Source: Mycobacterium malmoense
GTDB taxonomy: Bacteria; Actinomycetota; Actinomycetes; Mycobacteriales; Mycobacteriaceae
DNA: 64,000 nt
Direction: 5' to 3'
Assembly (NCBI RefSeq): GCF_019645855.1
Contig: NZ_CP080999.1
Span: 3,906,001-3,970,000 of the forward strand
Shown here: piece after piece, positions 39,055 to 47,654 of the stretch
Numbering within the stretch: position 1 is the stretch's first letter
How the letters are laid out: each line of letters begins with the position of its first letter
Notes under the pieces: generated by a model
What the model saw: only the letters and a program-made list of their open reading frames with translations
Told to the model about the DNA's origin: nothing
Databases searched by the model: none
Made by a program: the position numbers and the translations under genes

Positions 39055-39603
39055 ATGTCAACTCCCGGCGAGAGCGCCCACGGCGACGAGGCTAACCCGC
39101 CGGAAACCGGCGGCGGGGCCCCGGAACGGCCGGCCTGGACACCTCCGTGGAATCCGCCGACAGGGCCGCCGCCGGCCGACTATCCCCCTCATGCGTATTC
39201 GCCGGCCAATTTCCCGCCCGGCTATCCGGCCGAATACCCGCCGCCCATTCCGCCACCGCCGGGCTACGGGCCACCGCCGGGCTACGGCCCACCACCCGGC
39301 TACGGGCCACCGCCCGGCTACGGCCCACCACTCGGCTACGGGCCACCGCCTGACTATGGACCCCAGGGAGCAATGCCGTCCGGGACGAACCCGCTGGCGA
39401 TAGCCTCGTTGATCTCGTCGTTCACCGGTTTGCTCTGCTGCATCGGCTCGATCGTGGCCATCGTGCTGGGCGTGGTCGCGCTGAACCAGATCAAGCAGAC
39501 GCGCCAGGAAGGCTACGGCCTGGCCGTCGCCGGCATTGTGGTCGGTATCGGCAGCCTGCTGGTGTTCTTGATCATCGCGATCTTCAGCATCCATTCGCGT
39601 TAG
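39055..39603 (+). CDS. DUF4190 proline-rich membrane protein (Rv1233c-like)
   Basis: 182 residues from ATG 39055. The N-terminal half is disordered and proline-rich with six tandem GYGPPP-type units (about 70-105, an 18-bp DNA repeat at about 39260-39355). The C-terminal DUF4190 domain has two membrane helices (SLISSFTGLLCCIGSIVAIV and AVAGIVVGIGSLLVFLIIAI) around the conserved NQIKQTRQEGYGLA. The repeat number is likely to vary between strains. Function unknown. Confidence 0.85.
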   Translation: MSTPGESAHGDEANPPETGGGAPERPAWTPPWNPPTGPPPADYPPHAYSPANFPPGYPAEYPPPIPPPPGYGPPPGYGPPPGYGPPPGYGPPLGYGPPPDYGPQGAMPSGTNPLAIASLISSFTGLLCCIGSIVAIVLGVVALNQIKQTRQEGYGLAVAGIVVGIGSLLVFLIIAIFSIHSR

Positions 39604-39672
39604 CGACATTCTCGTCAGCGAGACCGACTGGTCGCCTGCCATCCGGCCGGCGGCTGCCTAGGCTCTACTTCC

Positions 39673-40980
39673 ATGGGACCGGTCAACAGGGTCTACGTCG
39701 CGCGGCTTCCGCGGATGCTGGTGTTGGGTCCGATGGGCGAATCCTTCGGGCGCGTCCGCGATGTCGTGATCAGCATCAGCATCGTCCGTCAGCAACCGCG
39801 CGTCCTGGGACTGGTCGTCGATTTGGCGACCCGCCGCAGCATCTTCATTCCGATGCTGCGGGTTGCCTCGATCGAGCCCGACGCGGTGACGCTCAAGACC
39901 GCCAACGTGTCGCTGCGCCGATTCGAGCAGCGGCCGGGCGAGGTGCTGGCGATGGGCCAGGTGCTCGACACCATGGTCAAGGTCAACGACCCCGCGCTGC
40001 CGGAGCTGGCCGGCCTTGACGTGGTGATCACCGATCTGGGGATCGAACAAACCCGAAGTCGCGACTGGATGGTGACCCGGGTCGCCGTCCGCACGCCTCG
40101 CCGGCTCGGGCGGCGCGGCCCGGTGCACGTCGTCGACTGGCACAACGTGCAGGGCCTCACCCCGTCGGCGCTGGCCTTGCCGGATCAGGGGGTCGCGCAG
40201 CTGCTGGACCAGTTCGAAGGGCGCAGGGCCGTCGACGTGGCCGACGCCATCCGCGGCCTGCCGGCCAAGCGGCGCTACGAGGTGCTCAAGGCGCTCGACG
40301 ACGACCGGTTGGCCGACATTCTGCAGGAGCTGCCCGAGTTGGATCAGGCCGACGTGCTCTCGCAGCTGGGCACCGAACGATCGGCCGACGTGCTGGACGA
40401 GATGGATCCCGACGACGCCGCCGACCTGCTCGGCGTGCTGAGCCCGACGGATGCCGAGATCCTGCTGACCCGGATGGACCCCGAGGAGTCCGCCCCGGTG
40501 CGCCGGCTATTGACGTATTCCCCCGACACCGCGGGCGGCCTGATGACCTCGAACCCGGTGGTCCTGACCCCGGACACGTCGGTCGCCGAGGCGCTGGCCC
40601 GGGTCCGCGACCCCGACCTCACCCCCGCGCTGTCGTCAATAGTGTTTGTGGCACGCCCGCCGACGGCCACCCCCACCGGGCGCTACCTGGGCTGCGTGCC
40701 GCTACAGCGACTGCTCCGCGAGGCGCCGGCCGAACTGGTCGGTGGGATCGTCGACAGCGACCTGCTCACCCTGACGCCGGAGACCCCGCTGGCCGCGGTG
40801 ACCCGCTACCTCGCCGCCTACAACCTGGTCTGTGGACCGGTGCTCGACGACCAAAACCACCTGTTGGGAGCGGTAACCGTGGACGATCTGCTCGATCACC
40901 TGCTGCCGCACGACTGGCGCGTCGACGTGGAGGAGCTGGACGCCGCCGGCCGGCTCGAAGGATTGGGAGGATCCGTGTGA
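39673..40980 (+). CDS. MgtE-N/CBS domain protein (Rv1232c-like)
   Basis: 435 residues, soluble. The N-terminal third (1-155) contains a PRC-barrel-like segment (RVYVARLPRMLVLGPMGESFG and GLDVVITDLGIEQ). An MgtE intracellular N domain follows (about 170-280, RGLPAKRRYEVLKALDDDRLADIL and DEMDPDDAADLL), then a pair of CBS domains (about 290-420). MgtE's membrane pore is missing, so this is not a transporter by itself. It may sense Mg2+ or nucleotide and act on a partner, perhaps the overlapping DUF1003 protein. Confidence 0.88.
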   Translation: MGPVNRVYVARLPRMLVLGPMGESFGRVRDVVISISIVRQQPRVLGLVVDLATRRSIFIPMLRVASIEPDAVTLKTANVSLRRFEQRPGEVLAMGQVLDTMVKVNDPALPELAGLDVVITDLGIEQTRSRDWMVTRVAVRTPRRLGRRGPVHVVDWHNVQGLTPSALALPDQGVAQLLDQFEGRRAVDVADAIRGLPAKRRYEVLKALDDDRLADILQELPELDQADVLSQLGTERSADVLDEMDPDDAADLLGVLSPTDAEILLTRMDPEESAPVRRLLTYSPDTAGGLMTSNPVVLTPDTSVAEALARVRDPDLTPALSSIVFVARPPTATPTGRYLGCVPLQRLLREAPAELVGGIVDSDLLTLTPETPLAAVTRYLAAYNLVCGPVLDDQNHLLGAVTVDDLLDHLLPHDWRVDVEELDAAGRLEGLGGSV

Positions 40981-41519
40981 GCAAATCCACGGCACCGCGA
41001 CGGCTGTACACCCCACGGACATCGCGCAGGTACTCGCCACGACTGGACCCCGAGGCCGTTGGGCAGGTTACCGAGTCCATCGCGCGCTTCTTCGGCACCG
41101 GCCGCTACCTGTTAATCCAAACGATCGTGGTGCTCGCGTGGATTGCGGTCAACCTGTTCGCGGCCAAGCTGCGCTGGGACCCGTACCCGTTCATCCTGCT
41201 CAACCTGGCCTTTTCCACGCAGGCCGCCTACGCGGCACCGCTGATCCTGCTGGCCCAGAACCGTCAGGAGAACCGGGACCGGGTGGCGCTCGACGAGGAT
41301 CGTCGCCGCGCCGCGCAAACCAAGGCCGACACCGAGTACTTGGCCCGCGAGCTCGCGGCGTTGCGGCTGGCCGTCGGCGAGGTCGTGACGCGTGAATACC
41401 TGCGTCACGAGCTGGAGAACCTGCGCGAGTTGGTGACCACCTTGCGGCCGGAAACCCGGGATGCGGGGTCCGTGCAAGCCGGTGACGGTTTGGAGCGGAC
41501 GGCAAAGAATCCCGGGTGA
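40977..41519 (+). CDS. DUF1003 membrane protein (Rv1231c-like)
   Basis: 180 residues. The GTG overlaps the preceding stop (GTGTGA). The DUF1003 core has two membrane helices (about 42-62, YLLIQTIVVLAWIAVNLFAA, and about 73-90), then NRQENRDRVALDEDRR and a heptad-rich C-terminal coiled coil (about 100-160). Coupling to the MgtE-N/CBS gene suggests a membrane partner for that sensor. Function unknown. Confidence 0.87.
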   Translation: MSKSTAPRRLYTPRTSRRYSPRLDPEAVGQVTESIARFFGTGRYLLIQTIVVLAWIAVNLFAAKLRWDPYPFILLNLAFSTQAAYAAPLILLAQNRQENRDRVALDEDRRRAAQTKADTEYLARELAALRLAVGEVVTREYLRHELENLRELVTTLRPETRDAGSVQAGDGLERTAKNPG

Positions 41520-41631
41520 GAACCGAACTGACCATTGCGCCACTCTGGTCACAAGAGTTATGTATGGTGATCTAGTTCACGAGGCCAAACGGAGACGGTT
41601 TCGCGACCAGGTCAATACTGAGGACGGTCGA

Positions 41632-42852
41632 GTGCGCATTGGGGGACGCAGGGGTCGCCCGGACGACGCCGGGGATACCACCCGCTTGTGGGGGGCGGTG
41701 CGGCAACGGGCGCTTCGCGTAAGACGGACGCCGGCATTCGGAGTCGCCCTGATTAGTCCCTTGGTATTGGCCGGAGCGGTCGGGGGCACGGGTCCCTCAT
41801 TCCGCGGACCAGTAACACCGGTCCACGAGCAGGTGCGCGCCGCCATTACCCCGGTCGCCGCGGTTTCGCCCACCGGCCCCGACAACTCCGGCCCGGCGGT
41901 CATCGCCATCGAGCGTGTTCCGACCGCCTTCCACGTCGCCGAGTCCGCTCCGTCCGCGCCGCCGCCACCGATGGTCGTGAATTCGCCTGGCGCGCTGGGT
42001 ATTCCGTCGATCGCCCTGGCCGCATACCGCAACGCCGAACAAAGGATGGCCGTCGCCGACCCGGGCTGCGGCATCAGCTGGAACTTGCTGGCCGGGATCG
42101 GACGCATCGAGTCGGGCCACGCGGGCGGGGGCGCGGTCGACGCGCGCGGCACGGCGGTTGTCCCGATCTACGGCCCCGCGCTGGACGGCACGCTGCCCGG
42201 CAACGAGGTGATCATCCAAAGCAGCGTCGGCAATCGCGTCACCTACGCCCGCGCGATGGGGCCCATGCAATTCTTGCCCGGCACCTGGGCGCGATACGCC
42301 GTCGACGGCAAAGGTGACGGCACGGCCGATCCGCAGAATCTGTTCGACTCGGCGCTGGCGGCCGCCCGCTACCTGTGCACCGGCGGGCTCAACCTGCGCG
42401 ACCCGTCGCAGGTCATGGCCGCGATCTTGCGCTACAACAACTCGACGGCCTACGCGCAGAACGTGCTGGGTTGGGCGGCGGCGTACGCCACCGGCGTGGT
42501 CCCTGTGGACCTGCCGCCGATGACCGGACCGCCACCGCCGCTTGGCGACGCGCACGACGAGCATCCGGAGGGGCTCGGGCCCAACCTGCCGATGAACGTC
42601 ATCGGCCTGCCGACGGACGACCCGTTGGCACGCGTGCCGTTGATCGACTTAAGCCAGCCACAGCCCGCCGGTCAGCAGCCGATGTTCCCGTGGATGGCGC
42701 CCTCGCCGCAGCAGGCGCCGACCCAACAGCCTGGCTGCACGCTGATCTGCATCGGTCCGCAAAGCCCGGCGCCGCAGGGACCGCAACTGCCGTTTGCTCC
42801 GCCTCCTAACGCCGTCCCGCCATGGGCCCCTCCTGCACCGCCGGCCGGCTGA
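41632..42852 (+). CDS. Lytic transglycosylase-like secreted protein (Rv1230c-like)
   Basis: 406 residues from GTG 41632, chosen for size and GAGGAC about eight bases upstream. An arginine-rich N-terminus (1-40) precedes one hydrophobic segment (FGVALISPLVLAGAVGG). The catalytic domain (about 120-290) has LLAGIGRIESGH, with the likely catalytic Glu, and RAMGPMQFLPGTWARY, typical of MltB-type (SLT_2) peptidoglycan transglycosylases. The C-terminus (about 300-406) is Pro/Gln-rich. Predicted to cleave peptidoglycan glycan strands outside the membrane. Confidence 0.85.
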   Translation: MRIGGRRGRPDDAGDTTRLWGAVRQRALRVRRTPAFGVALISPLVLAGAVGGTGPSFRGPVTPVHEQVRAAITPVAAVSPTGPDNSGPAVIAIERVPTAFHVAESAPSAPPPPMVVNSPGALGIPSIALAAYRNAEQRMAVADPGCGISWNLLAGIGRIESGHAGGGAVDARGTAVVPIYGPALDGTLPGNEVIIQSSVGNRVTYARAMGPMQFLPGTWARYAVDGKGDGTADPQNLFDSALAAARYLCTGGLNLRDPSQVMAAILRYNNSTAYAQNVLGWAAAYATGVVPVDLPPMTGPPPPLGDAHDEHPEGLGPNLPMNVIGLPTDDPLARVPLIDLSQPQPAGQQPMFPWMAPSPQQAPTQQPGCTLICIGPQSPAPQGPQLPFAPPPNAVPPWAPPAPPAG

Positions 42853-42888
42853 CCATCCGGCAACCGCGCACGCCTACACTCGGCGGTG

Positions 42889-44049
42889 ATGTCCAGTCAT
42901 GACTCCCCTGGTTTGAAAGCCGACCTCGCCACCGCCATCCACACCGCACTGGCGAGGGTGATCGACCCCGAATTGCGGCGTCCCATCACCGAACTCGGGA
43001 TGGTCAAAAGCGTTGACGTCGAGCCCGGCGGCGGCGTGCACGTGGCGATTTACCTGACCACCGGCGCCTGCCCGAAGAAGGCCGAAATCAGCGAGCGCGT
43101 CGCCAACGCGGTCGCTGACATTCCGGGCACCGGGGCGGTGAAAGTCAGCCTGGACGTGATGAGCGACGAGCAGCGCACCGAGCTGCGCAAGCAGTTGCGC
43201 GGGGACGCCCGCGAGCCCGTCATCCCGTTCGCCCAGCCCAGCTCGCTGACCCGGGTGTATGCGGTCGCGTCCGGCAAGGGCGGAGTCGGGAAGTCCACCG
43301 TCACAGTCAATCTCGCCGCGGCCATGGCCGCGCGCGGCCTGTCGGTCGGCGTGCTGGACGCCGACATTCACGGCCACTCCATCCCGCGCATGATGGGCAC
43401 CACCGACCGGCCCACGCAGGTCGAGTCGATGATCCTGCCGCCCATCGCGCACGAGGTGAAGGTCATCTCGATCGCCCAGTTCACCGAGGGTAACACCCCG
43501 GTGGTGTGGCGCGGGCCGATGCTGCACCGGGCGTTGCAACAGTTCCTGGCCGACGTCTACTGGGGCGATCTGGATGTCCTGCTGCTCGATCTGCCGCCGG
43601 GAACCGGCGACATCGCCATCTCGGTGGCGCAGCTGATCCCCAATGCGGAGATCCTGGTGGTGACCACGCCACAGCTGGCCGCGGCCGAGGTCGCCGAGCG
43701 GGCCGGCAGCATCGCGCTGCAGACCCGCCAGCGCATCGTCGGCGTGGTGGAGAACATGTCGGGGCTGACGCTGCCGGATGGCTCAACGATGCAGGTGTTC
43801 GGCGAGGGCGGCGGCCGGCAGGTCGCCGACCGGTTGTCGCGCGCGGTCGGCGCCGAGGTGCCGCTGCTGGGTCAGATCCCGCTGGACCCGGCGCTGGTGG
43901 CCGCCGGCGATTCGGGCACACCGATCGTGCTGAGCGCGCCCGACTCCCCCGTCGGCAAGGAACTGCGGGGCGTGGCCGACAACCTGTCGTCGCGGCGGCG
44001 CGGCCTGGCGGGCGTCTCACTGGGCCTCGACCCGAAGGGGCGTCCGTAA
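42889..44049 (+). CDS. mrp: Mrp/NBP35-family ATP-binding iron-sulfur carrier
   Basis: 386 residues (ATG 42889; a GTG one codon earlier is possible). The N-terminal MIP18/DUF59 domain (about 8-95) includes TGACPKKAEI. The ParA-like P-loop NTPase has the deviant Walker A SGKGGVGKST (about 128-137), DADIHGHSIPRM, and DLPPGTGD. The CxxC that holds the bridging cluster in many Mrp proteins is not present after NMSGL; the segment reads TLPDGSTMQ. Implicated in iron-sulfur cluster transfer. H37Rv has Rv1225c-lpqX between mrp and tatB; only the 44056 palindrome is found here. Confidence 0.93.
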   Translation: MSSHDSPGLKADLATAIHTALARVIDPELRRPITELGMVKSVDVEPGGGVHVAIYLTTGACPKKAEISERVANAVADIPGTGAVKVSLDVMSDEQRTELRKQLRGDAREPVIPFAQPSSLTRVYAVASGKGGVGKSTVTVNLAAAMAARGLSVGVLDADIHGHSIPRMMGTTDRPTQVESMILPPIAHEVKVISIAQFTEGNTPVVWRGPMLHRALQQFLADVYWGDLDVLLLDLPPGTGDIAISVAQLIPNAEILVVTTPQLAAAEVAERAGSIALQTRQRIVGVVENMSGLTLPDGSTMQVFGEGGGRQVADRLSRAVGAEVPLLGQIPLDPALVAAGDSGTPIVLSAPDSPVGKELRGVADNLSSRRRGLAGVSLGLDPKGRP

Positions 44050-44055
44050 CTACCG

Positions 44056-44115
44056 GCGAGCGTGCGTGTTTGTACACCGACACGCCGCAAAACGTGTACA
44101 ACTGCGCACGCTCGC
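44056..44115. repeat. 60-bp palindromic element, copy 2
   Basis: Outer arms GCGAGCGTGCG (44056-44066) and CGCACGCTCGC (44105-44115) are exact inverted repeats. An inner perfect pair TTGTACAC (44070-44077) and GTGTACAA (44094-44101) lies inside. It is inverted relative to the 27834 copy, same length, with near-identical 32-bp halves. It sits between converging mrp and tatB and probably ends both transcripts. Confidence 0.88.
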
Positions 44116-44131
44116 GGGCAAAAACGGCGAG

Positions 44132-44509
44132 TCAGGTCGCGTCGGTGTCGAACGGGGTCTGACCCGGGGCCCTCTCGACGCCGGTCGGTTTCACCGGACT
44201 TCCGTTCGCCGGCCTGTCGAAGTTCCCGGTGAAGAAGGAGTCGTCGCCGTCCAGCAGGTGTTTGGTCAGGGCGGCGCGCGGCGTCATGCCCCGCAGTTTC
44301 TGCAGCTCACTAAGCGGGCCGCGCAGCTCGTCGAACTCGGGCCCGATGTCCTCGCGCAGCTGGCTGGTCACACCGCTGAGGTAGTCGCGCGCCTGCCGCA
44401 GCGCGGTCGCCGTCCAGCGGATGGCCCCGGGGAGCCGCTCCGGGCCAAGGATCACCAGCCCGACCACGACGAGCACGAGCATTTCCCCCCAGCCGACGTT
44501 GGCGAACAT
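44132..44509 (-). CDS. tatB: Sec-independent translocase subunit TatB
   Basis: 125 residues. The N-terminal membrane helix (LVLVVVGLVILG) ends in the hinge motif GPERLPGAIRW, followed by an amphipathic helix and a variable tail (to FDTDAT). This is the TatB/TatA pattern. The length, the GWGEM start and the context next to htrA identify TatB. With TatA and TatC elsewhere it exports folded proteins. It starts directly after the htrA stop. Confidence 0.93.
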   Translation of the reverse strand: MFANVGWGEMLVLVVVGLVILGPERLPGAIRWTATALRQARDYLSGVTSQLREDIGPEFDELRGPLSELQKLRGMTPRAALTKHLLDGDDSFFTGNFDRPANGSPVKPTGVERAPGQTPFDTDAT

Positions 44510-46030
44510 CTAGCCGTTGTCCGGGTCCGGTTTCACCGTCAGGGTGACGTGCCGGCCGTCGCGGACGACCTCCACCGGGGCGTCCTGGCCGATGGTCAAC
44601 TGCCGCACGGCGACGACGAACTCGTCGGCGTCGGCGACCTTGCGGTTGCCGACCTTGACTATCACGTCGTTCTCCAGGATCCCGCCCTTTTGCGCGGGGC
44701 TTCCCGCCTTCACGTTCGCGACCTGCGCGCCGGAGGCGATCGCGTTGCTCACCGAGCGGGTGCTGACCCCCAGCGTCGGGTGCACGATCTTTCCGTCTTT
44801 GATCAGGGTTTGGGCGACCTGCTTGGCCTCGTCGATCGGGATCGCAAAGCCAAGCCCGCTCGCGCTGTCGGAGAGCGACTTGCCGGCGGTGTTGATGGCG
44901 ATCACCTGGGAATCCATGTCGATCAGCGGGCCGCCGGAGTTGCCGTGGTTGATCGAGGCGTCGGTCTGGATGGCGTCGATGACGGTGTCGGTGTCGGAGC
45001 CCTCGCCCGACAGCGGGACGGGCCGGTGCAGCGCGCTGACGATGCCGTGCGTCACGGTGCTGCGCAGCCCCAGCGGGGCACCTGCGGCAAGAACCTCGTC
45101 ACCGACGCGCACCTTGTCGGAATCGCCCAGCTGGGCCACGGTCAGGTTGTCGACGTTGTCGACCTTGAGCACGGCCAGGTCGGTCTTGGGGTCGCGGCCG
45201 ACCAGGTTGGCGGGCACTTCCTTGCCGTCGTTGAAGACCACGGTCGTCTTGAACTGGCTGGGATTGTTCGCCGCCTCGGAAATGACGTGGTTGTTGGTGA
45301 CGATGTAGCCGCGGCCGTCGACGACGACGCCGGAGCCCTGCATGCCCTCCTGGTCGCTCTTCGACTCGATGGTCACCACGGCGCCGGCGGTCGCGGCCGC
45401 CACCTTGGCGAACCGGCCGGCCGGCAGGTCACCACTGCCGCTGGTCGACAGCGTCACCTTGGAGGTGGTGAACGCCTCGACGACCTCGGCCGTCTTGCGT
45501 CCGATCACGCCGCCGATCAAGCCGATCACCAGCGCGATCAGCAGCAGGACGGCCAACGCGAGGTAGGACACCTTGCGTCCGAATAACACGTCGCGCACGC
45601 CGAGCTTGCCACCATAGCCCAGCGCGGTCCGCGGCACCGGCGGGACCACCGCCGGGCTGCCCAGGGCCGCGGCGGCCGCGGGGTCGCGCCAGGGATCGTC
45701 GGGCTCGTCCGGCTCGGCGCCGTCCCTCTCGGTGGCCAGGGCGCCGGCATCGATCGGATGACGCTGCAACGACTCGGCGCCGACGGGCCGGCTGAAGGCC
45801 TCCTCGAGGACCGGATCGGCAGGTTGATCATCGGGCCTGAACTCGGCCTCGTCGCGATACTTTTGCGGGCGCACGCGCTCGGCCACAAAAGAGCCCTGCA
45901 GCCCGTCGGGACGGCCGAACGCCTGACGCGATGCGGGGTCGACCGGTGGCCGGGAGATGGGGCGCGGCGCCAGGCGCTGTCCGCCGTTGTTGCCGCTGTC
46001 GTTGCCGCTGTTGATGCCGTCGGAGGTCAC
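44510..46030 (-). CDS. htrA: Membrane-anchored HtrA-like serine protease
   Basis: 506 residues. A long acidic, proline-rich cytoplasmic N-terminus (1-150) precedes one membrane helix (about 156-177, LALAVLLLIALVIGLIGGVI). The trypsin-like domain has catalytic H248 (TNNHV), D284 (KTDLAVLKV) and S365 (GNSGGPL). A C-terminal PDZ domain (about 405-500) ends the protein. A quality-control protease under envelope stress, known to be controlled by SigE in M. tuberculosis. Last but one in sigE-rseA-htrA-tatB. Confidence 0.95.
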   Translation of the reverse strand: MTSDGINSGNDSGNNGGQRLAPRPISRPPVDPASRQAFGRPDGLQGSFVAERVRPQKYRDEAEFRPDDQPADPVLEEAFSRPVGAESLQRHPIDAGALATERDGAEPDEPDDPWRDPAAAAALGSPAVVPPVPRTALGYGGKLGVRDVLFGRKVSYLALAVLLLIALVIGLIGGVIGRKTAEVVEAFTTSKVTLSTSGSGDLPAGRFAKVAAATAGAVVTIESKSDQEGMQGSGVVVDGRGYIVTNNHVISEAANNPSQFKTTVVFNDGKEVPANLVGRDPKTDLAVLKVDNVDNLTVAQLGDSDKVRVGDEVLAAGAPLGLRSTVTHGIVSALHRPVPLSGEGSDTDTVIDAIQTDASINHGNSGGPLIDMDSQVIAINTAGKSLSDSASGLGFAIPIDEAKQVAQTLIKDGKIVHPTLGVSTRSVSNAIASGAQVANVKAGSPAQKGGILENDVIVKVGNRKVADADEFVVAVRQLTIGQDAPVEVVRDGRHVTLTVKPDPDNG

Positions 46031-46175
46031 GTTATCCCTTTTGGATCCTCTTCTTGAGCGCCCGAGACAGGCTTTTTACCCGGCGATATGGGGCACCGGC
46101 ATTGTCCGTGTCCACCCTAGTATCCACGGTTCGGCGCCGGACGGCATGAACGCGCACAGCGACGAAGGCGTCAAG

Positions 46176-46580
46176 CTACTGACGCTTACGCTGGTCGCGC
46201 ACGTCTCGGTCGGCAAAACGGTCTACCGGGGCCCCAGCGTCGTCATCGGACGGGTCGGTTGGATAGTGCGGAATTTCGGACAGCAGTCCCAATAGTTCGC
46301 TGGGGATGCGGATCGGGCGGGAGTCGCGCAACGCCGCCCGCGCCCGGCTCTGATCATCGACCGCGGCCGCGCATTCCGGGCACAGCGAGAGGTGGTGCGC
46401 GGCGCGCAGGTGTGCGTTCATCCGCAGCTCACCATCGACGAATGCCGCGATCGCCTCGATCGACAGGTGCTCGGTGGAACCGAACCGGCGCGGCGCGCCG
46501 ACCGGCGCATCGCTCTGGGAGGCGAACTGTGCGGGCAGCCAGGAGAACGCGCGGCGAAACACCTCTCCTCGGTCGACCAT
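46176..46580 (-). CDS. rseA: Anti-sigma-E factor RseA
   Basis: 134 residues from ATG 46580 behind GAGGAG. Zinc-binding anti-sigma (ZAS) motif HHLSLCPEC (His-x3-Cys-x2-Cys) at about residues 66-74, preceded by SIEAIAAFVDGEL. No membrane helix, so cytosolic. In M. tuberculosis RseA binds and inhibits SigE and is phosphorylated by PknB and degraded by ClpC1P2. It lies 119 bp after sigE, same strand. Confidence 0.92.
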   Translation of the reverse strand: MVDRGEVFRRAFSWLPAQFASQSDAPVGAPRRFGSTEHLSIEAIAAFVDGELRMNAHLRAAHHLSLCPECAAAVDDQSRARAALRDSRPIRIPSELLGLLSEIPHYPTDPSDDDAGAPVDRFADRDVRDQRKRQ

Positions 46581-46699
46581 CACCAGCTCCTCTCGTCGCC
46601 ACCCATCCCTCGAATGTAGCGCGACGTGACCCGATACCGCGTCCACTGCCCGCAAAGTAGCTGGGTGAATCGACTGGTGTACGACGCTTCGGCGTGGCG

Positions 46700-47452
46700 C
46701 TACGCCGACTCGGCGCGGACGCCGTGTTCGGCATGCGCGGCCAGATAATCGCGCAACGCCTGACGTCCGCGGTGGATGCGGCTGCGCACGGTGCCCAGCT
46801 TCACGCCCAGGGTGGCACCGATCTCCTCGTAGGACAGGCCTTCGATGTCACACAGCACAACGGCGGCGCGAAACTCCGGCGGCAACGAATCCAGGGCGGC
46901 CTGCAAGTCGGCACCAAGCCGGGCGTCGTGGTAGATCTGCTCGGGGTTGGGCTCGTCGGCGGGGACCCGGTCGTAATCCTCGGGCAGCGCCTCCATCCGG
47001 ATGCGGGCGCGGCGGCGCACCATGTCGAGGAACAGATTGGTGGTGATGCGGTGCAGCCACCCCTCAAAAGTTCCGGGTTGGTAGTTCTGGACCGACCGGA
47101 AAACCCGAATGAAGGTCTCCTGGGTCAGGTCCTCGGCGTCGTGCTGGTTGCCGGAGAGCCGGTAAGCCAGCCGGTACACCCGGTCGGCGTGCTGACGCAC
47201 CAGCTCGTCCCACGACGGCATGGTTGCCTTATCCCCGGTCGCGTCGAACACCGCGGTGCCCTGTAGCCCCTCGGACGCCTCCACCCATTGGTCATCGCGG
47301 CAGCCGTGGGCATGCGACATGGTGCTCGGGCCTAAAAGCGTAGTGATGATCGGATCCTCCGGGTTTACCCTGCCGTCAAGGTCTGGCAGTTCGTCGTCGG
47401 CAACGCGAAGCCGCCATTGTGTATTCCCGGTCCAGTACCCACCCCGTTCCAT
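46700..47452 (-). CDS. sigE: ECF sigma factor SigE
   Basis: 250 residues from ATG 47452 (MERGGYWTGNTQWRL). From MPSWDELVRQHADRVYRLAY onward it is almost identical to M. tuberculosis SigE: region 2 (AEDLTQETFIRVFRSV), linker, and region 4 (LSYEEIGATLGVKLGTVRSR). The N-terminal 60 residues are variable, and internal ATGs (MSHAHG, MPSWDEL) match the alternative starts known for M. tuberculosis SigE. Controls the response to detergent, heat and oxidative stress. An upstream frame extension reads through the promoter and was rejected. Confidence 0.96.
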   Translation of the reverse strand: MERGGYWTGNTQWRLRVADDELPDLDGRVNPEDPIITTLLGPSTMSHAHGCRDDQWVEASEGLQGTAVFDATGDKATMPSWDELVRQHADRVYRLAYRLSGNQHDAEDLTQETFIRVFRSVQNYQPGTFEGWLHRITTNLFLDMVRRRARIRMEALPEDYDRVPADEPNPEQIYHDARLGADLQAALDSLPPEFRAAVVLCDIEGLSYEEIGATLGVKLGTVRSRIHRGRQALRDYLAAHAEHGVRAESA

Positions 47453-47496
47453 AGGGAAACGGTCGCGTATCGGCGTATGCGCGGCATAGGAGCAGT

Positions 47497-47512
47497 CTGA
47501 GCTAAGGCTGAG
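47497..47512 (-). promoter_or_regulatory. Direct repeat upstream of sigE, candidate MprA site
   Basis: On the sigE strand the sequence reads CTCAG-N6-CTCAG, 45 bp upstream of the chosen sigE start. In M. tuberculosis the response regulator MprA binds short direct repeats upstream of sigE. The spacing here (11 bp, about one helical turn) suits two monomers on one DNA face. The assignment is inference. Confidence 0.4.
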
Positions 47513-47654
47513 AAACCATATCGTTACATGGGTTACCCAGGGCATATCGATTGCAAAGTGACGTTGATCGCACCGCCTGTTCCGGGCGTGTCGCGACCGT
47601 CCCGCTCAGGCGCGCCTGTCGGACCGCGCCGCAAATTGGAATACGCTGCGGGGC

